DNA of 64,000 nt from Nocardia transvalensis NBRC 15921 (lineage in GTDB: Bacteria > Actinomycetota > Actinomycetes > Mycobacteriales > Mycobacteriaceae): contig NZ_BAGL01000126.1 of NCBI RefSeq assembly GCF_000308875.1, forward strand, positions 124,001 to 188,000, read 5' to 3'. The notes below the pieces were generated by a model that was given only the letters and a program-made list of their open reading frames with translations, had not been told where the DNA came from and did not search any database. Every line of letters starts with the position of its first letter. The first letter of the stretch is position 1. This document shows positions 43,508 through 52,336 of this stretch, piece after piece. The translations under genes and the position numbers were made by a program.

Positions 43508-44710
43508 ATGACTACGCTCGCCCGCGTGGATTCTCACGAAGACAACGAGTTCGACAGGTTCGCCGCGACGGTCCTGAAGCAGATCGACGACCCACAGGCC
43601 CGGTACGACGCCGTGGAGTTCGCCATCCTGCTCGGCGACGAGACGCACCTCTACCTCGGCAACCTGTTCCGGGATACCCGCGGGCTACCGGATTCCGAAC
43701 GCGACGAGGCGATCGTCCGGTTCGTCACCGCGATGCGCGAGAGCACGGGCGAGATGCCGCACTGGCCGCAGGCCCGCGCACAGCTGCGCCCGATCCTGCG
43801 CCCGGTCACCTTCGGTCTCGAGGCGCCGCCGGATCTGCGGCCGGTCTCGCGGCCGGCGCTTCCGTTCGTCCAGGAACTGATCGCACTCGATCAGCCGGCG
43901 ACGCGCTCGATCATTCTCGAAGCGACACTGCGGAATTGGGGTGTCACCGCCGAGGAACTGTTCGCGGCCGCGCACGAGAATCTGGCGGCCATCGCCCAGC
44001 CCGCGGAGGAGCCCGGCGCGGTCGTCCGCTACGTCGACGACGGCGACGGTTACGTCGCCTCGTGGCCGCTGCTGCCCGGCTGGCTCGCCACCCACCGCAC
44101 CGACGAGCACCGCCCGGTCGCCTTCATGCCCGACTACGACACCCTGATCGTCGCCCCCGACGACCCGGAGGTCCTGGGCCAGATCTTCGAGATGGTCGAG
44201 GAGCACTACGGCGAGGCCACCCGCCCCCTCTCCCCGCAGGGCTACACCCTCGACGACAACGACCGCCTCGTCCCGTTCGACCGGGCCGGCGCCCACCCCC
44301 AGCACCCTGCCGCCGTCCGCGCCCGCTGCGGCCTGGCCGTCACCGAGTACCACCTCCAGACCGAGTGGCTCAACGAAACCTACGACCGCGACTACGACTA
44401 CGGCCCTTACGATCTCGACCCCGCCTACGTCGGCGGCCTGAGCTACATAGAGGCCGACAACGGCCCCTGCACCCTCACGGTCTGGGGCAAGGGCGTCGAA
44501 TGGCTACTCCCCCAGGCCGACTACCTCAGCCTCTACACCACCGACGAAGACGAAGACCCCGTCCACCTCTTCGAGGTCCCCTTCGACACCGCCGCCACCC
44601 TCACCGGCCTCACCCCGGTCCCGGGCCTGTTCCCCACCCGCTACGAAGCCCGAGACTGGCCCGACGAAGACATCCTCACCAAACTCCGCGCGGAATCCGT
44701 CACCCTGTGA
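43508..44710 (+). CDS. Hypothetical protein, 400 aa, no recognised domain
   Basis: 400 aa from ATG 43508 (GTG 43526 is possible). The codon pattern is strongly GC3-biased throughout. Composition is acidic, rich in Pro, Tyr and Trp in the second half, without signal peptide or membrane helix. Segments include DDPQARYDAVEFAILLGDETHL near the start, DYDTLIVAPDDPEVL in the middle and NETYDRDYDYGPYDLDPAY later. The LIVAPDDP segment and overall acidic style recall immunity or DUF1444-like proteins, but I cannot name a family. Monocistronic, followed by the DUF5302 gene at 37 bp. Confidence 0.75.
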   Translation: MTTLARVDSHEDNEFDRFAATVLKQIDDPQARYDAVEFAILLGDETHLYLGNLFRDTRGLPDSERDEAIVRFVTAMRESTGEMPHWPQARAQLRPILRPVTFGLEAPPDLRPVSRPALPFVQELIALDQPATRSIILEATLRNWGVTAEELFAAAHENLAAIAQPAEEPGAVVRYVDDGDGYVASWPLLPGWLATHRTDEHRPVAFMPDYDTLIVAPDDPEVLGQIFEMVEEHYGEATRPLSPQGYTLDDNDRLVPFDRAGAHPQHPAAVRARCGLAVTEYHLQTEWLNETYDRDYDYGPYDLDPAYVGGLSYIEADNGPCTLTVWGKGVEWLLPQADYLSLYTTDEDEDPVHLFEVPFDTAATLTGLTPVPGLFPTRYEARDWPDEDILTKLRAESVTL

Positions 44711-44747
44711 CCACCCACCACCCCTGAGCAGGTGGCAGGCTGAACCC

Positions 44748-44957
44748 ATGACCGTTGAGAAAGAAGTTCCCGCCGAGCTATCAGCGGACGAAGCCGAGTC
44801 ACCGGCAGAAGCAACCAAACGCAAGTTCCGAGAGGCCCTCGCCCGAAAGAACAGCCAAGCCACCACAGGCGCAACCGCCCACAACGCCGCCAAGGTCCGA
44901 GGCACCCACGCCCAAGCCGGCGGCAAACGCACCTTCCGCCGCAGGGCGGGCGGGTAG
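44748..44957 (+). CDS. DUF5302 domain protein
   Basis: 69 aa, the DUF5302 pattern: an acidic N-terminus (PAELSADEAESPAEATKR), then KFREALARKNSQATTGATAH and a basic tail (RTFRRRAGG). Small actinomycete protein of unknown function. ATG 44748. It is followed by a strong 11-bp hairpin. It is the last ordinary chromosomal gene before the accessory island. Confidence 0.85.
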   Translation: MTVEKEVPAELSADEAESPAEATKRKFREALARKNSQATTGATAHNAAKVRGTHAQAGGKRTFRRRAGG

Positions 44958-44980
44958 TAGACCGAATCGGCAACGACGAC

Positions 44981-45004
44981 GGCCCGGTCCCCTGGGACCG
45001 GGCC
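44981..45004 (+). terminator. Terminator hairpin after DUF5302 gene
   Basis: 11-bp perfect stem (44981-44991 with 44994-45004), 2-nt loop, followed by TTCTCA. It lies 24 bp after the stop. Confidence 0.8.
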
Positions 45005-45021
45005 TTCTCAGTGGACATGGC

Positions 45022-45255
45022 GGTCTGCTCCAAGGCGTCACCGACCTGCGGCAGCGCGTCGAGCGCAGCGGACTACGCAGGCCAACCCTGTCGAAGCAAC
45101 GCATGTCAAGCGGCTCGAAGAATCAGCTCACCCTTGAGGTAACTGCCGCGATCGTCACCAAGTACGAAGCCGGCGCCTCCATGGCTCGGCTCAAGGCCGA
45201 GCACCATATGACTAAGCGGACGGTGCCGACGGTGCTGCGGGAGGAGGTCTGGTGA
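45022..45255 (+). pseudogene. Recombinase/transposase-like C-terminal fragment
   Basis: An open frame of about 78 codons ending at a TGA at 45253-45255. It carries QLTLEVTAAIVTKYEAG then ASMARLKAEHHMTKRTVPTVLR, the style of the helix-turn-helix tail of site-specific recombinases (compare L-T-P-E-V/Y-x-A-G-A-S/S-K-R-T-V patterns). There is no catalytic domain and no good start (ATG 45103 is the only in-frame ATG near), so it is a relic of a mobile element marking the island edge. The family call is inference. Confidence 0.5.
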
Positions 45256-45352
45256 TTAGGCCGCAGGGGATAGCCAACGACATCCGTACGACCTAAACCG
45301 CCCTTAACCCGTGAGCTCACCCGCCACAGGCTGGCATGCACTGAGCGGCGCA

Positions 45353-46003
45353 TCAGGCTGTAACGAGATCTGGGTTGTCAATCATCGAGCGGTGCAAATG
45401 AACGACGGCTAACCCACAGAGTCCCGCGAGTTTTTCATTACGCTCGCGCGCACCAGTATCAATCACTTGACCGTCACGTGTCGTAACCACGATTCCCGGC
45501 TTGCTCTTGTTGACCAGCTTGTCGCCCGATTGCCTCATGTTATCTGCCAACCACTCGATCGACGCCCACACCAAGTCCCGCAGCTGTTTACTCGACCCCC
45601 AGCAGACATAGCGCTCAGTGGTTCCGTCAGTCGCGAGGCAGTGGTTCGGCTTTCCGTCGATCGACCCCCACACTACCTCCCACCCCTCACCACAGGCGGC
45701 CTGCACAATCTCGTGGGGTCCGCGGAACCGTTGAGGTACGTATTGGGCAAAAGCACCGATACCCTCCTGGGCGCGGGCGTACTCCTTCATCGGCACGTCT
45801 TTCATCCAGACACGGACATCTTGCTCGCTAACGCCGTACGCGTTGATGATCCGCTGGCCGATCTGCGGATCTTTGAACCACTTACGATACTGCTCGGTTT
45901 TCTCCGGGTTGCTGCGGAACTCCCAACCTAGCTCGTCGGCCGTTCGGTACATCTTGAGGATGATTACGCGGCGGTCTTGCTCGCTGAGATTCAGTTGTGG
46001 CAC
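45353..46003 (-). CDS. Unknown 216-aa protein, last gene of the island operon
   Basis: 216 aa from GTG 46003, 5 bp after the stop of the Mrr-helicase gene, so part of one operon. Start region LNLSEQDRRVIILKMYRTADEL, a middle GRIINAYGVSEQDVRVW-like helix pair (here QRIINAYGVSEQDVRVWMK, reminiscent of a winged or simple HTH), and a C-terminal GKPNHCLATDGTTERYVCWGSSKQLRDLVW. Four or so Cys residues but no clear zinc pattern. I do not recognise a family. Its place after the ATPase and helicase-nuclease suggests an accessory subunit or regulator of the defence module; this is inference from context only. Confidence 0.8.
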   Translation of the reverse strand: MPQLNLSEQDRRVIILKMYRTADELGWEFRSNPEKTEQYRKWFKDPQIGQRIINAYGVSEQDVRVWMKDVPMKEYARAQEGIGAFAQYVPQRFRGPHEIVQAACGEGWEVVWGSIDGKPNHCLATDGTTERYVCWGSSKQLRDLVWASIEWLADNMRQSGDKLVNKSKPGIVVTTRDGQVIDTGARERNEKLAGLCGLAVVHLHRSMIDNPDLVTA

Positions 46004-46008
46004 AGGCG

Positions 46009-47670
46009 CTACTCCAAAGCGGCGAGGGCGGACGGAAACTGCAGTCGGTGTTCGTCGTACGCGGTCTCGAGGCTGGCCGCGTCCTTGATCCATTCTTCCA
46101 TCAAACTGCTCACCCGCTGATCGCTGAACTCGATCTGCGGCGGCGACAGGTTATCGATAGTCTCGATGTCCCCAAGACTGTCGAGGGTTCTCTTCATGTT
46201 CAAGGCCGCCGCGACACGTCGGATATCGCTAACGAAGTCGAGAACCGTTACCCGTTCCTTGCCCTCTCGCAGTCGCAGGCCGCGGCCGAGCTGCTGTATG
46301 AAAATTCGACGGGAGTGAGTGACGCGAGCGAAGCACAGGATGTTGACGTCGGGGACGTCCACGCCCTCATTCAGGATGTCGATCGAGGTGAGGATCGGGA
46401 CCCCTCCCGACCGAAACGCCAGCAATCGTCGCTGTTGCTCACGCTTGCCGAGCCCGTTATGAAGTGCCAACGCGCCTGTCCACAGAGGGTTGCGCCCTAA
46501 CAGATCAGCGAGCCGTTCAGCATGTTCCGTAGTGCGGCAGAACACGATCGCCCGGGGGTTGGCTGTGGTGGCCCAGGCGGCCGCCAGTTCGTCGCGGATC
46601 AACTCGTCACGCTGTGGCAGAAAGAGCCGGGCGTTGAGGTCGGAGATGGTGTACTCGTTCTCGCTTGCGGCCCGGACGACGTCCCAGTCGATGTTGTCGA
46701 GGAAGAGTCGGTAGTCGACCCGCGCCAGATAGCCCCGTTTCATTCCTTCCTCAATGCCCAGGGTGTAGCTCGCGGGCCCGAACTGCTCAGTGATGTCATG
46801 TGAGTCGCCCCGCCACGGGGTGGCTGTGACACCAAGCAGTCGGGAGTCCTTCAGGATGCTCAGGAGCTGGTCGTAGTACCCATCCGCCCCGACGTGGTGC
46901 GCCTCGTCCACCATGACCAACTTCGGCCGGTAGCCGGAGCGAGCGGCGGAGAGCGCGGAGGCTACTGTCGCACAGGTCACCCCCGAGAGGTCGTCGGGTT
47001 TGGTATCGCCTGTAAGGAGGCGGGTCAGGACATCTTTCGGGAAATGACGCCACAGCGCCCTTTCGAGTTGGTGTACCAGATCTTTGGCGTGCGCGACAAC
47101 GAGTACCTGGTCATCCGGGTGCTGCCGCAGGTGGGCGGCGATGACCTCACCGCCCACGACCGTCTTACCAAGCCCGGTCGCGAGAATCAGCAACGCACGC
47201 CCGGTACCGTCCAGGTCCTTCGACAGCGCCCACAAAGCAGCAGCTTGGTACGGGCGGGGTGTAACCGTGCTGAACCGCTGCGGCAGCCCAGCGAACGACC
47301 GCGCGAGGTGTCCGCCCTCCCAGAGGTGGATCTCGGGGCTAATCCGGGCGAGAACCTCGACCCGCCGCCGAGCGTCCTGGCTGAATCGGCTATTAGTCAC
47401 CGCGACCGCCTGATGCGCCTGATAAAACTCGCGGGCACGGTGAACCTCATCGACGGCTTCCGAACCGACGACGCCGCGTCGCTTCCATTTGCACTGGAAG
47501 ACCCACGACTTACCACGGCGCCAGGCGAGAATGTCTCCACCCTTGTCATCTGGGCCGTCGATAACGGTCACGTCAGCGAAGCCCGAATACCACAACAGCC
47601 GCTCCAGGGCACGCGGAAACTGCAGCGGCCCCCCGTCGAGGAGCGGCAGCGGGTCAAGGAAGCTCCCCAT
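46009..47670 (-). CDS. Mrr-like nuclease / SF2 helicase fusion
   Basis: 553 aa. Residues 15-105 form an Mrr-type restriction endonuclease domain: GGDILAWRRGKSWVFQCKWK gives catalytic Asp46, Gln59 and Lys61. A DEAD/DEAH helicase follows: Walker A ATGLGKT (164-170), DEAH box VMVDEAHH (255-258 DEAH), motif III GVTATPWRG, and the second lobe with LTSIDILNEGVDVP and QQLGRGLRLREGK (motif VI arginines). This is a complete nuclease-translocase, as in type I/IV-like restriction systems. It begins 12 bp after the GHKL ATPase stop, so both are coupled. It should translocate on and cut foreign or unmodified DNA. Confidence 0.93.
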   Translation of the reverse strand: MGSFLDPLPLLDGGPLQFPRALERLLWYSGFADVTVIDGPDDKGGDILAWRRGKSWVFQCKWKRRGVVGSEAVDEVHRAREFYQAHQAVAVTNSRFSQDARRRVEVLARISPEIHLWEGGHLARSFAGLPQRFSTVTPRPYQAAALWALSKDLDGTGRALLILATGLGKTVVGGEVIAAHLRQHPDDQVLVVAHAKDLVHQLERALWRHFPKDVLTRLLTGDTKPDDLSGVTCATVASALSAARSGYRPKLVMVDEAHHVGADGYYDQLLSILKDSRLLGVTATPWRGDSHDITEQFGPASYTLGIEEGMKRGYLARVDYRLFLDNIDWDVVRAASENEYTISDLNARLFLPQRDELIRDELAAAWATTANPRAIVFCRTTEHAERLADLLGRNPLWTGALALHNGLGKREQQRRLLAFRSGGVPILTSIDILNEGVDVPDVNILCFARVTHSRRIFIQQLGRGLRLREGKERVTVLDFVSDIRRVAAALNMKRTLDSLGDIETIDNLSPPQIEFSDQRVSSLMEEWIKDAASLETAYDEHRLQFPSALAALE

Positions 47671-47682
47671 CCCTCCCCCTTC

Positions 47683-50037
47683 CTAGTTTTCGTCGGCAAG
47701 GTCGCGCGCGACCAAGCGGCAGCTGTAGCGGATCCTGGCGAGTTCCTCAGAGCCAACCTTCGGCCGGTGGTTGGCGAGAAGTACCAGGTCGTGGAGCGGG
47801 TTCACTACGCGCTCCACCATCAGCTCCCGCGTTGCGGGATCCGACAACTTCCCGTAGGGCCGCCGAAATACTTTCCCGTCCATGAACTTCTCTGGAAAGC
47901 GCCGGATGAGCCTGAGAACACCGGTTGGCGGGGCGAATCGGATGAACTCGCCGCTGTTCACAGCGTCATTCCAGCTGACGCTCGTGTCGGACTCGAGTGC
48001 GAAGTTCTTCTCAACGAGAGCCTGTTCATTGGGTGCGAGTTCAAGCCAATGCACCGCCGGCGTCTCCGCGATCACCGGAGCCATCAGGGTCCGGATCCGT
48101 TCGAGAAGCTGCTCAGACTCGTCCGCCAGCGCTGTGGGAGTCAACTTCGGGATCGACGCGCGATCTTTCAGCATGGCCAGCAGCTGTGTGAGGGGCAAAG
48201 TCGTCTTGCCGGTGGAGGTCCGCCGGTGGTCGGCCGCCTCGATGAGTGCGACGTCCCGAATGTCAGCGCCGTGTTCCCGGAACAGTGGGTGGTCGACGTT
48301 TACGAACACCTCCAGCAAAGGGGACCGAACCATAACCGCGAACGCCCCCGTCGCAGCCTCCTTGGAATCGATCAGGCGCTGGTTCCGGACCGCCCATACC
48401 TTGAGGGTGAAGCCGCCAAGCTCGGGGAGCGCATATTCACCGGACAGGTCCGGCAGCACTTCCGCGTTGTCACGGTAGCGCTGCAACCGTTCGCCAAACG
48501 TTTCAGCGGGTTTAGCCGCAATTGGCGGCACGTTGCCAGCGGATGCCACGTTCGGCTCACCCCCATCGTCCGATGAGGGCACGTCCTCGGAATCGTCGTC
48601 GAGACCAGGGAGAACCGTGTCGGACTGCCCCTGATCGCCGTCTACCTCAGGGGACGTCCCCGTGTCCAGCGGGTGGTCGTGGCGATAGGCGGCCTCGTAC
48701 CAGATGTCGTCAGACTGGTACTCCTCGACGCCGTCACGGAACAGCTTGGCCCACTCGATGGTCCGCTCGTGAATCGGGCCGGAACCATTGCCCGGGATTA
48801 GATAGCTAAGGCCGGGATCGTTGCGGCGGAACCCGGTGAACAGGCGCGCGAGTGGGCTTTCGTTAACCGGGAGACCCCGCTTCTCGGCGATCTTCGGCCG
48901 GATAGGGCTGTCGCCACGGACCGCACTGATCACCTGGCGCCACTCCGCAGTCTCGTACTCGAAGGCGTTCTTCTGGTAGTTCGGCGCTACATGGTCGCAG
49001 TGGATCTCACCAACGAACCGACCGGCAGGGGTCTTGGTGTCGATCGGGTACTCCAACTCTGGCTCGCGGAAGTCGTCCTCATCCGTCCATGTAAAGACCC
49101 GCGCCTTCTCACGGAGCAGGATCTTGCGGCCGTTGCGGAGGAAGTCGATGCCATAGTCCGTCTTGTGGACATACCGCTGGACACCGATCCATCCCCAAAT
49201 GCGGCGAGGCCGAACCTCCAGCTTGTCATAGCCACACTCGCGGCAGGTGTCCACGTCGAGCGGGTTCCAGTACCCGCAGGACATGCACACCTTTTTGTCA
49301 CTAAGGGGGACGTCGATCCGCTGGATGGCAGAGATGTCCACTCCACTGCGTGTAACAGTCCGCTGCTCGTCCCACGCGCAGGGTAGCCTGGGGGAAACCA
49401 CGGCGCCGTTGACCGTGAGCCGGAACTTTCGGTTCGCCAGAAGGTAACTGTACACGTCTCCCAGGTGCTCGCGGATCTTCTTCTGAGTGTTAGGCCGACG
49501 CAAGGTCTCCCACTGGTCGGCTTTGAGGCCGCTGATCGTAACGACGGTCCCATGCTCGTCCGAGTTGACCTTCGGAACCAACACATAGGGTGCTTGGTAC
49601 TGCTCGGACTTCTCGATCGCGGGGAGGTCGAGTGTCACATCAATCCAATGAGAGTCGCCAGCCCGGCTCGTGCGGACCGTTGTCTTCCTGCCCAGCCGCG
49701 CGGTCGCGATGTTGAACCCCATACCAAACAAACCCAGTGCGCCGTGCCGCCCGTTGCCTGACCAACCAGCGCTGATGGCGCGTTCGAGCCTCTCTAGGCT
49801 CATACCGCGACCGTTGTCCCGGACGATGACCTCGGCGCTCGAACGCGTCGACTGTGCGGACGGCAACTGAATGCTGACCGTGGGCTTGGCATCGGCAGCG
49901 TTATTAGAGGACAGGAAGTCATCGAAGGCATTGTCAATGAGCTCTGCCAAGCACTGCCACTGCGCAAACTCGATGTCCCCGAGAACCCCAAGAATCCTCG
50001 CATGGGGCGTGATGTCGATGTGCTGACCATCAGGCAT
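47683..50037 (-). CDS. GHKL (MutL/MORC-like) ATPase with zinc ribbon, defence-associated
   Basis: 784 aa. The N-terminal GHKL ATPase has N-box CLAELIDNAFDD (Glu32, Asn36), G1 box DNGRGM (74-79) and G2 box GLFGMGFN (102-109). An S5-like region follows, then a zinc ribbon C251-x2-C254-x10-C265-x2-C268 (CMSCGYWNPLDVDTCRECGY). A long linker (about 480-530) is acidic and low-complexity. The C-terminal part has no known domain. Prokaryotic MORC-like/MutL-like ATPases next to SF2 helicases, C5 methylases and Vsr genes have been described as a restriction-modification theme; this locus fits. It likely acts as an ATP-gated clamp on DNA, guiding the downstream nuclease-helicase. ATG with GGGAAGGGCGG upstream. 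Confidence 0.92.
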   Translation of the reverse strand: MPDGQHIDITPHARILGVLGDIEFAQWQCLAELIDNAFDDFLSSNNAADAKPTVSIQLPSAQSTRSSAEVIVRDNGRGMSLERLERAISAGWSGNGRHGALGLFGMGFNIATARLGRKTTVRTSRAGDSHWIDVTLDLPAIEKSEQYQAPYVLVPKVNSDEHGTVVTISGLKADQWETLRRPNTQKKIREHLGDVYSYLLANRKFRLTVNGAVVSPRLPCAWDEQRTVTRSGVDISAIQRIDVPLSDKKVCMSCGYWNPLDVDTCRECGYDKLEVRPRRIWGWIGVQRYVHKTDYGIDFLRNGRKILLREKARVFTWTDEDDFREPELEYPIDTKTPAGRFVGEIHCDHVAPNYQKNAFEYETAEWRQVISAVRGDSPIRPKIAEKRGLPVNESPLARLFTGFRRNDPGLSYLIPGNGSGPIHERTIEWAKLFRDGVEEYQSDDIWYEAAYRHDHPLDTGTSPEVDGDQGQSDTVLPGLDDDSEDVPSSDDGGEPNVASAGNVPPIAAKPAETFGERLQRYRDNAEVLPDLSGEYALPELGGFTLKVWAVRNQRLIDSKEAATGAFAVMVRSPLLEVFVNVDHPLFREHGADIRDVALIEAADHRRTSTGKTTLPLTQLLAMLKDRASIPKLTPTALADESEQLLERIRTLMAPVIAETPAVHWLELAPNEQALVEKNFALESDTSVSWNDAVNSGEFIRFAPPTGVLRLIRRFPEKFMDGKVFRRPYGKLSDPATRELMVERVVNPLHDLVLLANHRPKVGSEELARIRYSCRLVARDLADEN

Positions 50038-50170
50038 GTCCGCCGCCCTTCCCGGTCGTGGAAATCAACGCGGCAAGGCCACAGCGGATCGAGGACTGAG
50101 TCAGCTGCTGCCCGCCCTGTGAGAAGCCTCTCAACAACATGTCGCCCACCATACTGGCGGCCACCGACAT
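50030..50170 (-). CDS. Short ORF overlapping the ATPase start; possible 3' stub of a lost gene
   Basis: 46 codons from ATG 50170 to a TGA that overlaps the ATPase start by 8 bp. Third positions are about 80 percent G/C, higher than in the other two frames here, so it looks coding. Sequence MSVAASMVGDMLLRGF, then SQGGQQLTQSSIRCGLAALI. The frame is open further upstream (HHLGSLGDDNRC) to a stop at about 50227, right where the decayed IS ends. It is probably the C-terminus of a former gene of this operon, cut off by the IS or a deletion. Function unknown. Confidence 0.55.
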   Translation of the reverse strand: MSVAASMVGDMLLRGFSQGGQQLTQSSIRCGLAALISTTGKGGGHA

Positions 50171-50221
50171 ACGGCAGCGATTGTCGTCTCCGAGCGATCC
50201 GAGATGATGCTTGGGGCAAGC

Positions 50222-51430
50222 GAATTCAGTGAACTACGCCGTGAGGTCCGGCCGGTCGTGGCTGTACCAGTCCACGAACTCGGTCATGAATTGCCGTGCT
50301 TACCAGAGTGATCAGAACGGGTGGGGAATTCCGGCACGTGTTTCAGTGTTTGTCCTGCCTTCGGAATCCGGATTGTCGTTGGACACCCGTGGCCGCAAGT
50401 GCGAGCGGGTGACCTCCAGATCCGCCAGCAGCGGGGTCACCGACTTCGAGGTCATGACCGTGCCGCGATCGGCGTGCACCACGTGCGGGATGCCACGTGT
50501 GCCGAAGATCTATTCCACCAACTCCGTTGCCAGCGCCCCGGATTCACGGGCATGGGCGTGGCAGCCGACGATGTAGTGGGAGTGGATACCCGATCACCAC
50601 GTAGGGCGTCGTAGTACAGGCGGTTGGCTGGGCCGGCCAGCTTGGTGATGCCCACGAATACACCTGCCTCGGTGCGGGTGACCACCAGCTCCGGGCAGGT
50701 GGCTTTCGGTGCCGCGCCAGCCACCTTCACTCCTTGCCAGGTGTCCTCGGCCAGGATCCGGTACATCGTGGGCATCGAACCAGCTAAGTGTCGCGATCAA
50801 GCAGAGGTGGGCCACACCGTCAGCGGGAGGCGATCGACGAACTCCGAAGATCTGAGCACCGCTAACACCCGGGCCCGTTCGGCGGCGGTGGGCTCGTTCG
50901 CCGGTACCGATCCTGCGCTTTTCCATAATGTCCAGCGCGCGGCGTCGGTCGTGGACACACGCCGGGCCGCAAGGTTGACCGGGTTGTCGTAGGCCACCCA
51001 ACATTCGAGCGCTGACCCAAGCCTATACTGGACTGTGCGCTGCCGGGGTGGCCATCCTTGGAATCTCTTTCCGAGAGAGCGGATTCCGACGAGCCGCGCA
51101 TCGAAGGTGGGCAAAGGACTGAGTGGGCGGCACTGGCCTTGGCGCGCCCACAGTAGTCGCTAGTTGGCTTTTTCCAATTCGCTTCAACCGGGCGATTTCG
51201 GCTTGCTCGGCGGTCAGCTTGCCGACCTTCTTCGTGGTCGGCCTTTTGACCTCGAGCACGCTGGCGTCGCGTCGTTTACGCCACTCGGTGATCAGCGACG
51301 AGTACAGGCCCTCCCGGCGGGGGTACGCCCCGCCCCGGCCTCGCCGCGACCGCTTGCTCGTAGACGGTTAGGTGCGCCAGTTCCTCGGCCTCGGTTAACG
51401 CGCGGCGACGGCGGGACCATCGCCCCAAGG
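50222..51430 (-). pseudogene. Decayed IS3-type insertion element (orfA + orfB remnants)
   Basis: Minus-strand relics of both IS3 reading frames with several frameshifts and stops. OrfA pieces: LTEAEELAHLTVYEQAV (about 51400-51350), REGLYSSLITEWRKRRDAS, and KVGKLTAEQAEIARLKR (about 51220). OrfB pieces: TAAERARVLAVLRSSEFVD (about 50880), ATCPELVVTR then GITKLAGPANRLYYDAL (about 50620-50700), HADRGTVMTSKSVTPLLADL and SHLRPRVSNDNPDSE (about 50370-50440, the D-D-E core, normally H-A-D-R-G-x-x-M-T-S-K and S-N-D-N-P-Y-S-E), and DWYSHDRPDL (about 50240). The 3' end is truncated. No transposition is possible from it. Confidence 0.85.
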
Positions 51431-51533
51431 AGTGGAAGCCATGCTCCCAGTCCCGCGCACCGGCATCGCCGAAGCCATGGTGGATAGATCCGATCTCGCC
51501 CGCGTCGGGCCGATTTGCTGTGAACCAGTGGAC

Positions 51534-52331
51534 TCAGCTCACCCTGGCACGCAAGGGTGGACGTTTCGAACGACGTGCCATTACTACTTCAGCGATTCGC
51601 CGCGCCGCTGGCTCGGGATCTTCATGTTCCCAGATCCGGATGACATCCCATCCCGCATCGGTGAGCATCCGGTCGGTTTCCTGGTCTCGGTTCCTGTTCC
51701 CAGCGATCTTCTGGTCCCAAAACTCGCTGTTACGGCGCGCGGGGCGATAATGCTCAGGGCATCCGTGCCAATAGCAGCCGTCACAGAAGACGGCGACTTT
51801 CGGGCCAACGAATACGATATCGGCACGTCTTCGCAACTCAGGCAGCGGCCGCGCATCCACCCGATACCCCAGCCCATGTGCGCGGATAGCCGCCCGCAGC
51901 GCTAGCTCCGGTCCAGTATCGCGGCCGCGGTTTCCTCGCATTACCGACCGGACCGCTCTCGAACTGGCCCATGACCGCGAAGACGTGGCGGGCGGAGGAA
52001 GCAACTTCCGATCGATCACCTCGCGCCACCCTTGGGCCAAGTTCTGACGCCGTGTTCGACCGTCGACCTCTCCCACGTATTTCGTCGGGTACTTCCCGTG
52101 ATCGGACCACCGCACATAGGCGCGAATTCGGCGAGTCTTGGCGTACACCTTGAGCTCGACAGACGCCAATGAAACGTGGCCGTCGTCGAGTCCAACCAGG
52201 CGATTCGCGCGACCGCCGGCCGCGCGGTCTTGTTCCGCAGAACGCGCGGCCCGGCCAAGATTAGGAGGACACTTCCAGGCACGATCAGCCGGAGGCTCGT
52301 CCTTCCATTTCCTATACTTGACGCTGGTCAC
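51534..52331 (-). CDS. vsr: Very short patch repair (Vsr) endonuclease with N-terminal extension
   Basis: 265 aa from GTG 52331. The Vsr domain covers about 131-255: MRGNRGRDTGPELALRAAIR, GYRVDARPLPELRRRADIVF with catalytic Asp171, then VAVFCDGCYWHGCPEHY (His189, zinc-site Cys/His) and GWDVIRIWEHE. Classic Vsr is about 155 aa; the extra 130 N-terminal residues (KWKDEPPADRAWKCPPNLG, then VSLASVELKVYAKTRRIRAY) are a known feature of some actinomycete Vsr proteins and look like an added beta domain. It nicks next to T:G mismatches from deaminated 5-methylcytosine. It starts 5 bp after the methylase stop, matching its role. Confidence 0.93.
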   Translation of the reverse strand: MTSVKYRKWKDEPPADRAWKCPPNLGRAARSAEQDRAAGGRANRLVGLDDGHVSLASVELKVYAKTRRIRAYVRWSDHGKYPTKYVGEVDGRTRRQNLAQGWREVIDRKLLPPPATSSRSWASSRAVRSVMRGNRGRDTGPELALRAAIRAHGLGYRVDARPLPELRRRADIVFVGPKVAVFCDGCYWHGCPEHYRPARRNSEFWDQKIAGNRNRDQETDRMLTDAGWDVIRIWEHEDPEPAARRIAEVVMARRSKRPPLRARVS

Positions 52332-52336
52332 GGTAA

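Noticed and set aside
44960..45352. Duplicated ssrA 3' end as the second attachment site
   Set aside because: No match to the tmRNA T arm and acceptor sequence was visible by eye in this stretch.
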